From NCBI GenBank assembly GCA_034401135.1, contig JAWZSP010000005.1, positions 3,224,001-3,288,000 of the forward strand: a DNA stretch of 64,000 nt, read 5' to 3'. Positions 48,626 to 59,714 of this stretch are shown one piece after another. Made by a program: the position numbers and the translations under genes. Source of the DNA: Volutella citrinella. Its lineage: Eukaryota > Ascomycota > Sordariomycetes > Hypocreales > Nectriaceae. Under the pieces are notes generated by a model, which did not search any database, had not been told where the DNA came from, and was given only the letters and a program-made list of their open reading frames with translations. The stretch's first letter is position 1, and every line of letters begins with the position of its first letter.

Positions 48626-49440
48626 GGCCATTTGCGCCCTTGTTTTAGCAAAACAATTGGTTCGGATTTTCTTTGTTATTTTGTCTGGGGTCTATCCATT
48701 TGGGCGTGTGAAAAGCCTGGAGTTTTCTCTTATACAACGGCGTGATAGTCGGCAGGGCCACCCTATTGACGGCGTTTGGGGAGGAACTCGGAATATGGAA
48801 CATGGATTATTGGGACACGGAAATCAATGCAAGGCGCAGGGTGCGGCGCGCGTACGGTATACCCTTGAAGTTCTCGCGCCGAAAGTCGTCGCAAGGCCCG
48901 GGACATGATATCGTTGCCTCGAAACCACCTAGGAATGCGTGAAAAAGCATGGCGCATCTTAGCCATATAGTCGAGGGGAAACTCGACTTGGGAGACGTTT
49001 TGGAGTCCTGCGTGTTTATTGTGTTCGGAAAGACGACGGGGTTTCGGGACCATAGGGACGGATTTGACAGTCGATGACACCACTGCGCATGATGTTTCCC
49101 ATCTGGCAGAACTTTTGTATTTCTAGGCATGACCAGAATCGGCGAAGTGTCCAGTATCAGTATTGGGCCAGCTGAGATGATGAAAATGCAACCTTGAATG
49201 GACGATGCACTTGTTTGCCTCAACTTCAAGTGAAAAACAGAATTTCCTCGAAATGTTGTACTATTACTACATGTTCTATCTGACGTCGCAAATGCTCGAC
49301 TTGGGGTATCACGGTCTGATTGAGGATGGCAAAAAATGCGCGAAATGAGGCGCAGCGTCCGCCCGGCGTTACGGAGAAATGGCTCGTGGTGTATAATGTA
49401 GGCAGACCGATCTTTCCTAGAAAGAAATCCGAAGCAGGGT
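48626..49440. other. Convergent 3' region
   Basis: SET3 and ALG7 converge here over 0.8 kb. No supportable gene. Confidence 0.45.
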
Positions 49441-50930
49441 TCAGCTGTTCGCAGTGCCCCAGTTGTCTTCCTTAAAGACCAAGAGGGCTAGACGATGGCG
49501 GGCGAACAAGCCAAATAGGCCGACGGCGAGTTGGAGCAAGGTGACCTCCCAAGCCAAGCGATCCTCACGAAGGGGGCCGCGCCACACGAGCCAGAGATTG
49601 AGGATGGTGAAGTTGCTTGTCTCGACGAAGCGGCCCTCTTTGTCGGTAGTAACCTGAAGCAGACGAAGCCTGGCAAGGAGATGAAGACCCTGGGCGACGA
49701 GGGGGTGGGGCTGGCGGTCGGGGGACCAGGGGGTGACAGAGGGTTCGAGGAGGCCAGTTCGAGCGTTGAATTTCGGGAGGCGATGACGCGGACAGGGAAC
49801 AATGCCAAAGACCTGGGGGCAGGAGTAAAGGAAGTTGAAGATCTGGGGCGCAAGCAGGAGGCAGAGTGTTTTGGAGAAGTGGCCGAGGATGCCGACGACG
49901 GCAAAGACCATGCCGGAGAAGTAGCAGTAGGTGTCGCCGACGAAGACGCGGGCAGGATACCAGTTGTGGTACAGCAAGGCAAAGGAAACGCCGATCCAGG
50001 GAAGGAGGAGGTAAAGCGAGAACAGGTGGGAGTCGGTGGCCGGGTGGGGGTAAGGAGTCAAGAGGTAGAGGCAATCGTTGAAGGCCAACAGGAGTGCGAT
50101 GACGACGCACTGTGAGACTTCGATGCCATTGATCCCAGCAAGCATGTTGATGCTCTGGGGGCAGAACATGGCAACGCAGGACATGTAGACATAGTAAAGG
50201 GCGCCTAGGTCGAAGAGCTCGCCGAGGTAGGGTTGGAGCTGGAGGGGGATGACGATGGAGGTCACGTCGAAGTCGACAAAGTAGACGACGAGGAGGGGGA
50301 TGGAGGCGAGGCCGGGAATCCACCACTTGTGGCGCCAGCGGATGTCGAAGAGGTCGTCGCCGATCCCGAGGAGAGCAGTTGTCTGGAGGGAGATGATGGC
50401 GCTCAAGTAGGACGCGAGCTACAAGGCGAGATGGCGATGATTAGCTTCTGGGCGAGAGGGAGGGGTAGCTTAGTAGTTCTCGAGCTGTACGATACCTTGC
50501 TGTGAGGGAACCGGTGCAAGAAGCGGCCCTGGTTGACATGCTCGGCCTCGAACACAACGTCACGGTTGCCACCGCCGCTAGTGGCCGCGACGATGTCCTT
50601 GTAGAAGGGGAAGGGGATGAAGATGATGACAGTGATGAGGTATACGGCAGCACATACGGCGCCCATGCACTCGGGGATCTCGGGGCGGTTGTGCTTGCAC
50701 AGATCGCGGCCGCGGAAGCCGGCGCGCATGAAGGCCGGCCCGAGCCAGCGGACCATGGCGAAGCAGAGCGAGAAGGCGAGGACGGACAGGGCGAGGGAAG
50801 CGATGAGGGGTTCGCCATCTCCTTGGAAGGTGTTTGCCAGGACGGCGAACGAGGCGCCCGACAGGGTGACGAGGGTGAGAATCTCGGATCGCGAGAGCGA
50901 GTGCGGGTCGGGGGCGGAGGAGACAGCCAT
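49441..50930 (-). CDS. ALG7: UDP-GlcNAc:dolichyl-phosphate GlcNAc-1-phosphotransferase
   Basis: Two exons, 50930..50496 and 50418..49441, give 470 aa; the intron is 77 bp (AAG|GTATCG ... TTGTAG). The polytopic protein has about ten membrane helices. It contains GRDLCKHNRPEIPECMGAVCA, the loop LLGIGDDLFDIRWRHKWW, INMLAGINGIEVSQ and ARVFVGDTYCYFSGM, which are the conserved active-site and UDP-GlcNAc loops. It makes the first step of N-glycan lipid precursor synthesis on the ER and is the target of tunicamycin. The start gives MAVSSAPDPHSLSRSE. The leader just upstream holds an 18-base G run (C on the coding strand). Confidence 0.95.
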
Positions 50931-52293
50931 GGTGCGCACTGGAGCTTGTCGAGAGGTCGGTTCGGGAGAGGGAGCTTCTGCGCGCCGTCGGGGGGGGGGG
51001 GGGGGGGTTCGCGAGACGAAGAGCGGGAGGAGGTTTTGAGCTATGGCGCGGGGCGGCGCATTCTGGGGGACGAGAAGGGTCAATCGGCCAGTGCAACGGC
51101 CAAGGTGGAGGGGCGGTCCGAGATACGGGTGCCGCGGGGTAGAGGAGACGGCGAAGGAAGGCTTGCGTTGCTGAACTTGGAATCTGGAGTTTGACACGTT
51201 TTTGTCGGCATGTGTGGATGGATGGATGCGGCTTTGGTGTCTTGGGTCCCCTGGTAGTAGACCTGCATGACAGGGTAGAGTGTGCCAAGTGGGTGCCCGG
51301 GGCTAATCTGTCGCGGAAGCAGGTGCGGGAGTGCAGGCAGGTGCCAACTAAGAGGAGCCACTTGCTTACACATGGCACTTGGCAGTAGGTTCTTAGGCGT
51401 CGAGTGGGGGCGGCGAGCGAACTCGATTACACACATCCGACACGAGACAGAACGACTGCCGCATCCATCCATCCAACCCATGACGGGTTTTCGCCAATCA
51501 GCCGCCTGTGAACTGAGCTATGATCGTCACTGCATGCACGCAACCAGCCGGTGGGCTTCCAAATACCGTGACGAAAGAGCAGCGCGTCACCGACACTACA
51601 GCATGGTTGCACGCCTGAATCAACCTGTCGCACAGCTGCCGCCCAGAGCTTCTGATTGCCCTCGTAGCAGCGTCGGTGAGACAGCCCATGGCTGATGGCT
51701 GAGACGAGCACCCCTCGCCCTTGAGCGGTTGAATCGTCTCTGGCATTGGCGCCCTGACTCGCATCTCTGGCCATAACGTCGCGCGCCTTTCCGTAGACAA
51801 GCACGTTACAAGTTGCACGTCCCATGTCGGCCAGACACTCACTGCATCGTCGTTTCATTGTGGGGTCACCGTGATCAGATCTCTCGTCGGTCTCCCCAAA
51901 ATCTCCCTAGGAAGACCGGAGATAGATGGAGATAAAGGGCAAGATGAAGTGCGACCTCCCCCCAACGGCTATAACGGCAGCCCGGAGCCGACCCACAGGA
52001 GCCTAGTTCTTTGGCAAGTTAAAGTCCTTATGTCCACGATCTGCATCTCGGCCGGCTCAAGCCACCTCCGCTCCCCTCCTTTTAGGCCGCCGGGGCCCGT
52101 CCCCATGGCATTCATAACCTCTTGTGTCCCCAGTGACTTCAGTTCTACCCTGATGGTCTGTAGAGTGTGTACTTCTTGCCCGATATTTGCGTGGGCTCAC
52201 ACTTGCAGCCCCCCCTTTGAATACAAAGTACCGACTTGACTGCCCTTTGGCAACTCGAAGGCCTGGACGTAACCGCGTTATTGGCTGGCCACG
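50931..52293. promoter_or_regulatory. Divergent intergenic region, ALG7 / MFS transporter
   Basis: 1.36 kb between divergent starts, including the homopolymer run near ALG7 and a GGAT repeat at about 51209-51228. No coding region supported. Confidence 0.45.
50990..51007 (+). repeat. Run of 18 G in the ALG7 5' leader region
   Basis: Eighteen consecutive G, about 60 bp upstream of the ALG7 start (C on the ALG7 strand). Such tracts vary in length and are prone to sequencing error. Confidence 0.85.
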
Positions 52294-54099
52294 ATGAGTT
52301 CAGATGAAAAGGGTAAAGCAGCTAGCTTCCCTAATGGTGACGACACCGACGGCGGGACGATGATAGATGACAAGGAGACACTTGGTGCTTCCAATCGCGG
52401 AAACTTGGACAAGGAGGAGAAGACTGAATATGCAGAAGAGGACAAGAGCGATCTGAGCGTGGCAGAGGTGGATGTGGAGGCCCAGCAGGTAATTATCCAT
52501 CGACATATCCACCATCACAAGCAAAACGAAGTACTAACACAAACCCAGAGCGTCCCGGATATTCGCCGCATCGAGAGCCATATGACGGATGACAGCCGCA
52601 GAACACGCCGCAGCATTCTCAGCCGCCTCTCCCGCTCGCAGAGCAAGCCAAGAGAGCAGCTTCCGCGCCCAGAAATCCCCGTCATGGACCTCGAAAACGA
52701 CGTCGTCGGCTGGGATGGACAGGATGATCCGGCGCACCCGCTCAACTTCTCGCCGCGTCGTAAGTGGTTCATGACCGGCCTCCTCTCAGCAATCACCTTC
52801 ATGTCACCCTTTGCCTCGTCCATCCTCGCCCCGGCCATCTCCTACGTCGCCGCCACGTACCACGAGCCCAGCGCCACCGTCAGTGCTATGCCCGTCAGCA
52901 TCTTCCTTCTGGGCTACGCCGTTGGCCCGTTGTTCCTCTCGCCGCTGTCCGAGATCTACGGCCGCAACATCATCCTCGTCTCCGCCAACGCCTTCTTCTG
53001 CGCGTGGCTCATCGGCTGCGCCCTCGCCCCGTCGCTCGGCACCCTCATCTTGTTCCGCTTCTTGTGCGGCGTCGGCGGCTCCGCCTGCCAGACCATTGGC
53101 GGCGGCATCATCGCAGACATGTTCCCCGTGAGCGAGCGTGGCCGCGCCATGACTGTCTGGATGCTGGGACCCATGTTTGGCCCGTCTTGCGCGCCAGTAA
53201 TCGGCGGCTTTGTGGCCGAGACCATCGGCTGGCGCTGGGTGAACTGGATCACCTTCATACCGGCCACCATTGTCGTCGCCGCCATGGTCGCCTTCAACCG
53301 TGAGACGAACCATCAGGTCCTCATCCGGAAGAAGACGGAGCGCTTGCGCCATGAACTTGGCCGTCCGGAGTTGCGAAGCTGCTATATCGATCCTGAGGCA
53401 CCCGTTGGTTCTAAGCGCCGTGTTCTGCTACTCGGACTGACAAGGCCGATTCGCATGCTCTTCACATCCGTCATCATATTCACCACCTCACTGTATATTG
53501 CCTTTGCCTACGGGTGCCTCTACCTCCTCTTCAACACTATCCCCGTGGTCTTCCATGGCAGCTATGGCTGGTCCACTGGCATCACGGGCCTTGTGTACCT
53601 CACCCTGCTGATAGGCTATATGTGTGGCCTCGTTATCTTCTCCCGGCTCTCAGACAAGACGGTTGTGCGCATGACCAAGGCCAATGGCGGTGTTTACGAG
53701 CCCGAAATGCGCCTCCCCGACTGCATCTATTTCGCTTGCATCCTCCCCATAACATTTTTCTGGTACGGCTGGGCTGCCGATCGAGCTGTGCACTGGATCG
53801 TCCCTGTCATCGGCCTCGTGCCTTTTGGTCTCGGCATCGTTGGCATCTGGCTCCCCATCCAGGCCTATCTAATCGATGCCTACTCCAAGTATGCTGCCAG
53901 CGCCCTCGCCGCCTTCTCCGTCATGCGAAGCGTCATCGCCGCGTTTCTCCCCCTGGCGGGCCCTAAGATGTTCGAATCGTTGGGCGTGGGTTGGGGAAAC
54001 TCTCTGCTGGGCTTTATCGCCGTGGCCTTGATTCCTGGGCCCGTCTTGATCTACAAGTTTGGCGGGCGGATTCGGAAAAATGAACACTTTGACTTATAA
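52294..54099 (+). CDS. MFS multidrug transporter (DHA1, 12-TM type)
   Basis: The open frame is uninterrupted for 601 codons, but an intron is likely at 52489..52548 (60 bp: CAG|GTAATT, branch TACTAAC, ACCCAG|AGC). It has no stop and is a multiple of three, so both versions keep the frame; the spliced protein is 581 aa. The retained stretch would insert a His-rich VIIHRHIHHHKQ segment. A charged N-terminus leads to VGWDGQDDPAHPLNFSPRRKW, the usual pre-TM1 sequence of DHA1 exporters. Motif A-like LSPLSEIYGRN and RFLCGVGGSA, then LGPMFGPSCAPVIGGF (motif C), follow. It ends with RKNEHFDL. Related proteins export drugs, polyamines or fungal metabolites at the plasma membrane; the substrate is unknown. 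Confidence 0.9.
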   Translation: MSSDEKGKAASFPNGDDTDGGTMIDDKETLGASNRGNLDKEEKTEYAEEDKSDLSVAEVDVEAQQVIIHRHIHHHKQNEVLTQTQSVPDIRRIESHMTDDSRRTRRSILSRLSRSQSKPREQLPRPEIPVMDLENDVVGWDGQDDPAHPLNFSPRRKWFMTGLLSAITFMSPFASSILAPAISYVAATYHEPSATVSAMPVSIFLLGYAVGPLFLSPLSEIYGRNIILVSANAFFCAWLIGCALAPSLGTLILFRFLCGVGGSACQTIGGGIIADMFPVSERGRAMTVWMLGPMFGPSCAPVIGGFVAETIGWRWVNWITFIPATIVVAAMVAFNRETNHQVLIRKKTERLRHELGRPELRSCYIDPEAPVGSKRRVLLLGLTRPIRMLFTSVIIFTTSLYIAFAYGCLYLLFNTIPVVFHGSYGWSTGITGLVYLTLLIGYMCGLVIFSRLSDKTVVRMTKANGGVYEPEMRLPDCIYFACILPITFFWYGWAADRAVHWIVPVIGLVPFGLGIVGIWLPIQAYLIDAYSKYAASALAAFSVMRSVIAAFLPLAGPKMFESLGVGWGNSLLGFIAVALIPGPVLIYKFGGRIRKNEHFDL

Positions 54100-55017
54100 G
54101 CTTATGCATGTGTGGTAGACTAGAGCAATTGGTAGATGTACACTGTTCCCGCCTGTGGCACCGTCTTCTCGGTTCTCGAGCCACTCGCCTCCCGGATTAT
54201 ACACAAGCTACCTCCATGCTCCCTACACTTGGCACGCTGGGCCAGATGTGGTCCTAGACCGGAGGAACCCTTGTCCTTACTGGATATCTGCGTCGGTAGA
54301 TTGGGATGTAATAAAGTCATATGCCCCATGCTACCATCTCACTCCGTGAAAGGACGGACAGGAGGACGAATGCTTGGTTGGGGGTGCTTCCAGGACGAGC
54401 TGCTAATACACAATTAAACAAATGCCAAATTCACCAACTACAGACTAACCTGGTAGGTACTGGCATACAGTAGAGCCCCGGAGTGACCCAACATCGACCC
54501 ACGCTCCTAGTGGCCCGCTAACAAATCGGCATGGGGGTATCCTCGTGAGAGCCAACCCCTGAACCCTTGCGGATCGATCCGATCCACAGATCACTGTGGA
54601 GTGTAGCTGGCCGGGTTTACAAGCATTGTGCTATTCCTCTTACACCTCTGAATCCCGTATTGTGCGGTGTGGCATCTCATACAGGTTCAACTTGTGATGT
54701 CGCGGGTGAAGCCAAATAGAATCAGGCCTTCCGGTGATCAAGGAGTAAGCCCAGATGGAGCTGGTCTTGCTTGCTCAGGTGGCCTCACTCTGACTCGGCA
54801 TTGTTTCTAGCCTTGAAGTCAAATCCCCATTCTCCTATTTGATATATTGGTCCCACGATGCCCGCCGCCCATCACCAGCAACAATTCGTACATATTGTCA
54901 TGTTTGTGACAATGGACTCACCAATGCCAACTGTCGTTGCCCGCCAAAACGCCAATGATATAAAACCCACGCACATCGTTGAGAAGCGTTATGTTACATA
55001 AAATCCCTTGCTTTTCC
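54100..55017. other. Convergent 3' region
   Basis: MFS and HAK genes converge over 0.9 kb. No open frame of note. Confidence 0.45.
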
Positions 55018-57543
55018 TCATATTTCTTTCACGAAGCCAACCTCGACCAGGTTGTCAGGGTCAATGTGTAGGTTGGCCATCTTCGCACGCGTGTTTTCTC
55101 GAATCCATAGGAATGCCTCCAGCAGCCATCGCCGCACTGTGTGACGGTGGCCCTCATGCCTCCTTACTCTCATTGCCTGTTTGCCCATGAGGTAAGTTGT
55201 TTGTGTGCTTTGTGCAGAACGGAGAATGTCCAGCTCCTCGCGCACCGCTGGCGGCCAATCTGCTTCTCTCATATTCCGGGGAGCACCTCGAGTGATGTGC
55301 ATCATAAGTTCGAGCACCACTTTTTGCGCCAAGTCCGGAGTCAGAACGTCGTCTGCGTAACCGTGCCGTAGCGCAATGCGGTAGCATGAGGGGATCTTGG
55401 TCGTCACCCGGTTGATGACGAATCGCTCCTCTGGTGGGACGGTTGGTAGGGGTAGGGACCGCATGTGGAAGAAAATGATGACCTGTGGCCGTGTCTGGAA
55501 CTTGCGGATGAACTGGGTGAACACCCTGGGGATATTGTCACCGCCACTGCCAACCTTGTCAAAGAAGATGCCGAGGCCAGGTACAGGAGTGAGGTTTCCC
55601 CCTCCGAATTCAGGTGTGAGCCGGAGACGAATCGAGGATGTCGAGCAATCCATATCTGCATCTCGGGCAATCGAGTTGTTTCGAGACATGATCAGCATGT
55701 CTGACGGCTCAATCGTGTCGTTGTCCTCGGCCTTCCATTGCTGCTCCTTGCCCCACCGCCATAGAACGAAAATTATGGACAGGATAAAGGACAGCACAAT
55801 CGTGAACCAGGCACCCTCGGGGACCTTTTGCAGCGCTGCAGATAAGTACACGCCATCGAGTGATAAGAACACCAGGAAGACAAAAAGGACGATCAATGAA
55901 TTGACCCGCCAGATTATCAGTGCCACCAGGGTCACAAGACATGTCGTGATGAGAGTCACAATTATCACACAGGCGCCATACGCATGGCCTAAGCTTGTGG
56001 TCTAAAAATTTGTCAGCATCTCATAACAACAGAGTTCAAATAGAGCGTACATTGTTGTACACCGCTGTGACAATAACGGTTCCAATCATCAGAAGCCAGT
56101 TGGCGAATGGCATGTAGATCTGTTCATGAAATCGACGACTAGTGTGGACCGTCTTGATGTGCGGAAAGTAGCTTAGTCGCATCAGTTGCCCAATGAGTTG
56201 GAAAGTACTGGTGATTAATGCCTGGCTCGCAACGACGGCCGCCAGAACCGCGATCACGAGGCCAAAGTAGAAGGTGTTGCCCGGAAGGGTGTAAAAGAAG
56301 GGATTCGTGTATGCCTCTCCTGTTTCGTCCTGGGCGATGAAGGCTGCCTGACCACAATACGTGATAAGTAGGCACGGAAAGGCAAGAACGAGCCATGATA
56401 TTTGGATCGCCCGTTGGCCAAAGGCGCCAAGGTCCGCGAATAAAGCCTCGACGCCGGTGAAGGCAAGGAGAAGCCCTCCAAGGGACTTCCAGCCTTCCGT
56501 GTCGGTACGGACAAGATAGGTAAAGGCGAAGTAGGGACTGAAAGCCTTGAGGACTGTGTGATCGTAGGTATGGAGGTTGTAGATTCCGACGGCTAGATTG
56601 AAGAGCAACCATATCACGACAATAGGCGCAAAGGATGTACCGATTTTCGAGGTTCCAATGGCCTGAACCATGAACAAGGCCACCAGGATCGCGCAACTAA
56701 TGCCGATTATGGCATCTCGTCCCAAGTCGGGCCTAACCACTTGGATGCCTTGAATCGCACCCAGGACGGATTGCGCTGGCGTCAGGACGCTATCCGCCAA
56801 AACCATCGCAACACCCAAGATGCCAACCACCTTGAGTGTGGCCTTGGCGGCTGCGCTTCTCTCTAGAAAATCCCGAACCACTCTCCCAGCCGGTGGAAGG
56901 GCGGCGCCGGCCTCTCGATCCAGTCGTACGATGATGCGCTCCGGGTAACTCGGGTCCGTTCGAACAATGTTTGCGTAGCGGGACAACAGGGAGTACACGG
57001 CGAATGTACCACCTTGGCCATCGTCATCTGCCGACAGTACGATGAAGCAGTATTTGACAGTAACGATGAGAGTGAGGGACCAAATGATGATGGAAAGTGC
57101 GCCGACTAGATCGTCCCACGAAGGCTGCCTGGTAAAGGTAGAGCTGAAAACGTAGAGAGGGCTGGTGCCAATATCACCGTAGCTAAATGCGCAAGGTCAG
57201 GATTGGGGTTGAGACAGAGCTTTGGAAGCATTGCGACCTACACAACACCGGTACTCTGCCATGCTAGCCACATAAGCAGCACGCCTTTGTACGTCTAGCG
57301 AAAGATTAGACACGTTGGATTGGATGCGAATCGCGCGGGCGGGCGCAAAGACCGAAGACTGACCTGTTTGTGTTCGCGACTTAGATCCTCGTGCTCAATG
57401 CGCTGGGCCTTTTCCTGGTCCTCGAGGTCGCGGGCATCGACGTCATTGTCGTTGCGGGCGCCGGCTGCATCGGAGGCGTCTTCGGCGGCGCTGCGCCTCG
57501 TTTCTATCGTTCCGTCGCGTTCAACATCTTTGGACGTTCCCAT
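55018..57543 (-). CDS. HAK1: HAK/KUP-type potassium transporter
   Basis: Four exons, 57543..57364, 57294..57242, 57182..56051 and 56001..55018, give 782 aa; introns are 69, 59 and 49 bp. The 53-nt second exon begins TYKGVLLMWLAWQSTG. The family signature VVYGDIGTSPLYVFSSTF spans an exon junction. Further conserved blocks are ALSIIIWSLTLIVTVKYCFIVLSADDDGQGGTFAVYSLL, LADSVLTPAQSVLGAIQGI, FTGVEALFADLGAFG and VASQALITSTFQLI. About twelve membrane helices are followed by a long cytosolic C-terminus (residues about 540-782) with FFHMRSLPLPTVPPEERF. In fungi these proteins take up K+ at micromolar levels, often induced by K+ starvation. The N-terminus is acidic and disordered. Confidence 0.92.
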
Positions 57544-59714
57544 CTCGACCTCTGCTTTGATGGGTCCGGCTGGGTGAAGCTTGGTGAGGTCGCGTCGAAT
57601 GTTTCAGAGACTGACTGGGCCGACCGACCTATTTACCCTAGCTCGGAGTCGCCTCAGGGTCGGCGGCGGCGGGGGGGTTAGACCAAGGGCTACTTATTCA
57701 TCTTACGGTCCAACCCAACCTTGTCGCTTGGCGATCCCACCATTGTATCCGCCACCCTTCTGGTACAGCGCCGCTTATCTCCTTGGCCAAGGAATAATTG
57801 GTGGGGACGTGCTACGGTGATAGGCTCCGACGTATATGGAGATCACAAATCGGCACAACACAAAGAGACCTTACTCCAGCATGGTGCGTATCGATGGTCT
57901 GCAGCTGGCTGCAGACAAGGCCTCGGATGGCGAACCTCATTGCGGCTGTGTACTTGGCTTGGGGACACCACCGGACTCCCCGTCCTCATTGGCATAGCGC
58001 TGAACCGACCACAAGCTGGGTCCTAACGTTAAATGATGGGCCAATGGCGGCATGGGGCTGCTCTGTCCCCGTGGCGCCGGTGAGGAGTGCTGGTGCAGAG
58101 TGCGGGGGCCTGGACAGTGGACAATGTGCAAGAGCCAGGACAAAGCTGCACGCGACGACGCAATGCGAGGCGCTAAAAGGCTTGGTTTTTCTTGGCTCTA
58201 GGCTGTGGCCATGACGGTGACCCCAAGGGACCGCCCGGAATGACCTGGCGAGGTTGAGCAGGAGGTTCCCTAGAAATCCCGCACAGCAGCTCCCCCCCAG
58301 CACCACCACACAACACCACACGGCAGCGAACACCAAGCCCCGGTGATTGCCGCAACGTGCTCGTCGCCAAGCTTTCTGCTGGTGGCCGCGTCGGCACAGA
58401 CTTGGCTGATGGTGATGGGTGGCGCTATGGTGTCCTCGTCGTGACTGGGAGGCTCCGAGGCGCAGGATAGCTAGCCCAAAGTTAGTCCTGTGTCGCTTGT
58501 CCAGGGAAGCTTCTCCACCGGATTGTCATCAGAGGGCCACGTGAACGCTCCAGCGACCGTTGGTGCTGCAAGGCCACGGCGATCTGGGCTGGGCTGTGGC
58601 CAGCGCCCATTAGCGATGGCGAGTTGCATTGCAGCACCACTAGGCCATGAACGTTGTTACATTGAAGAGAGAGCGAGGAGCTGAGGCCGCCAGACAAGCG
58701 AAAGGATGGACAAAGTGTGTCTTGAGAGGTGGCGCATGTGCCGAGCATTGGATTGAGGTAGTACAGATGCCTACCTTCCTACCAGGTGCACGGAGTATGG
58801 ACGCTGTACCAAACGTTGTAGGACTTTCCTTCCGCACGCTTTCCTTGGGTCGCAGGCTGGGCTGGGCGATGCCGGCTTGGCAGGTGCGCCCTACCCAAGT
58901 GCCATGAAAACCTCCCGCTCTCCGACTTGGCACTCTCGTCCTTTGCCCGGTCTTGTTTGGGAAGCTGTTACGTTGTACTTAATCAGTCCTTAGTGCAGCA
59001 GGTGCTGTGCAGTAGGAAACTGCAGGTAAGACCACTATCGCTCATGTCCTGGGGACTACGGATGGCAAAGTGCGTGCCAAGCCCATGATGAGGACGCCAC
59101 ATGCAGCCGTTGCTCTGTGGCTCCTTGTCAGACACGGGGCTTGCTCAGCGGCGGAAGGCTAATCCATGCTAGCAGGCACGATGCTTCCAGAACTGCCGGA
59201 TCGTGGGCTTGGGGTCCCTTCCGGAGCGCCGTGGACAGGCCGAGCCGGCCGAGGACCCCCTCGGGGCCTCTTCGCTTTCCGCCGCCGCCGTCACTCCACA
59301 ATCTCACGATACCCCGCGGCAGCTACAGCAGCAATTCGTACACGCAAGGTTGAAGGCGGGCCAAGTCCGACGACGGACTTGAACATGCCGAGCTGCTGCC
59401 AATAAGCATCGACAACCGGGCCCCGGGGCCTCAACCCTGACACCACCAACTGCAGAGTGTCCGCTGGTTGAGTGTAACAGTACCGCAGCTGTACCAGCGC
59501 AAGCAACAGCACCGGGACCCCGTTTTATGCCCGTCGTCGCGGCGGGCCGGGTTTGGAGTAACGTTGGAAAGATGAATTATGACATTTCCCAGGACCAAAC
59601 GCCTTAGTATGTGGCCTCGCGTGTTCTAGGTGTAGCATTATAATGGCATGGCCAAAGTCCGAAAATCCGTTTCCCGCCCCTTCATTATTACCCACCCGTG
59701 GGCCGGCCCCCCTC
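57544..59714. other. Intergenic, HAK1 promoter, no gene recognised
   Basis: 2.2 kb with overlapping short open frames on both strands and no recognised domain. It includes the upstream region of HAK1 and the 3' flank of the transglutaminase-like gene. Confidence 0.45.
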
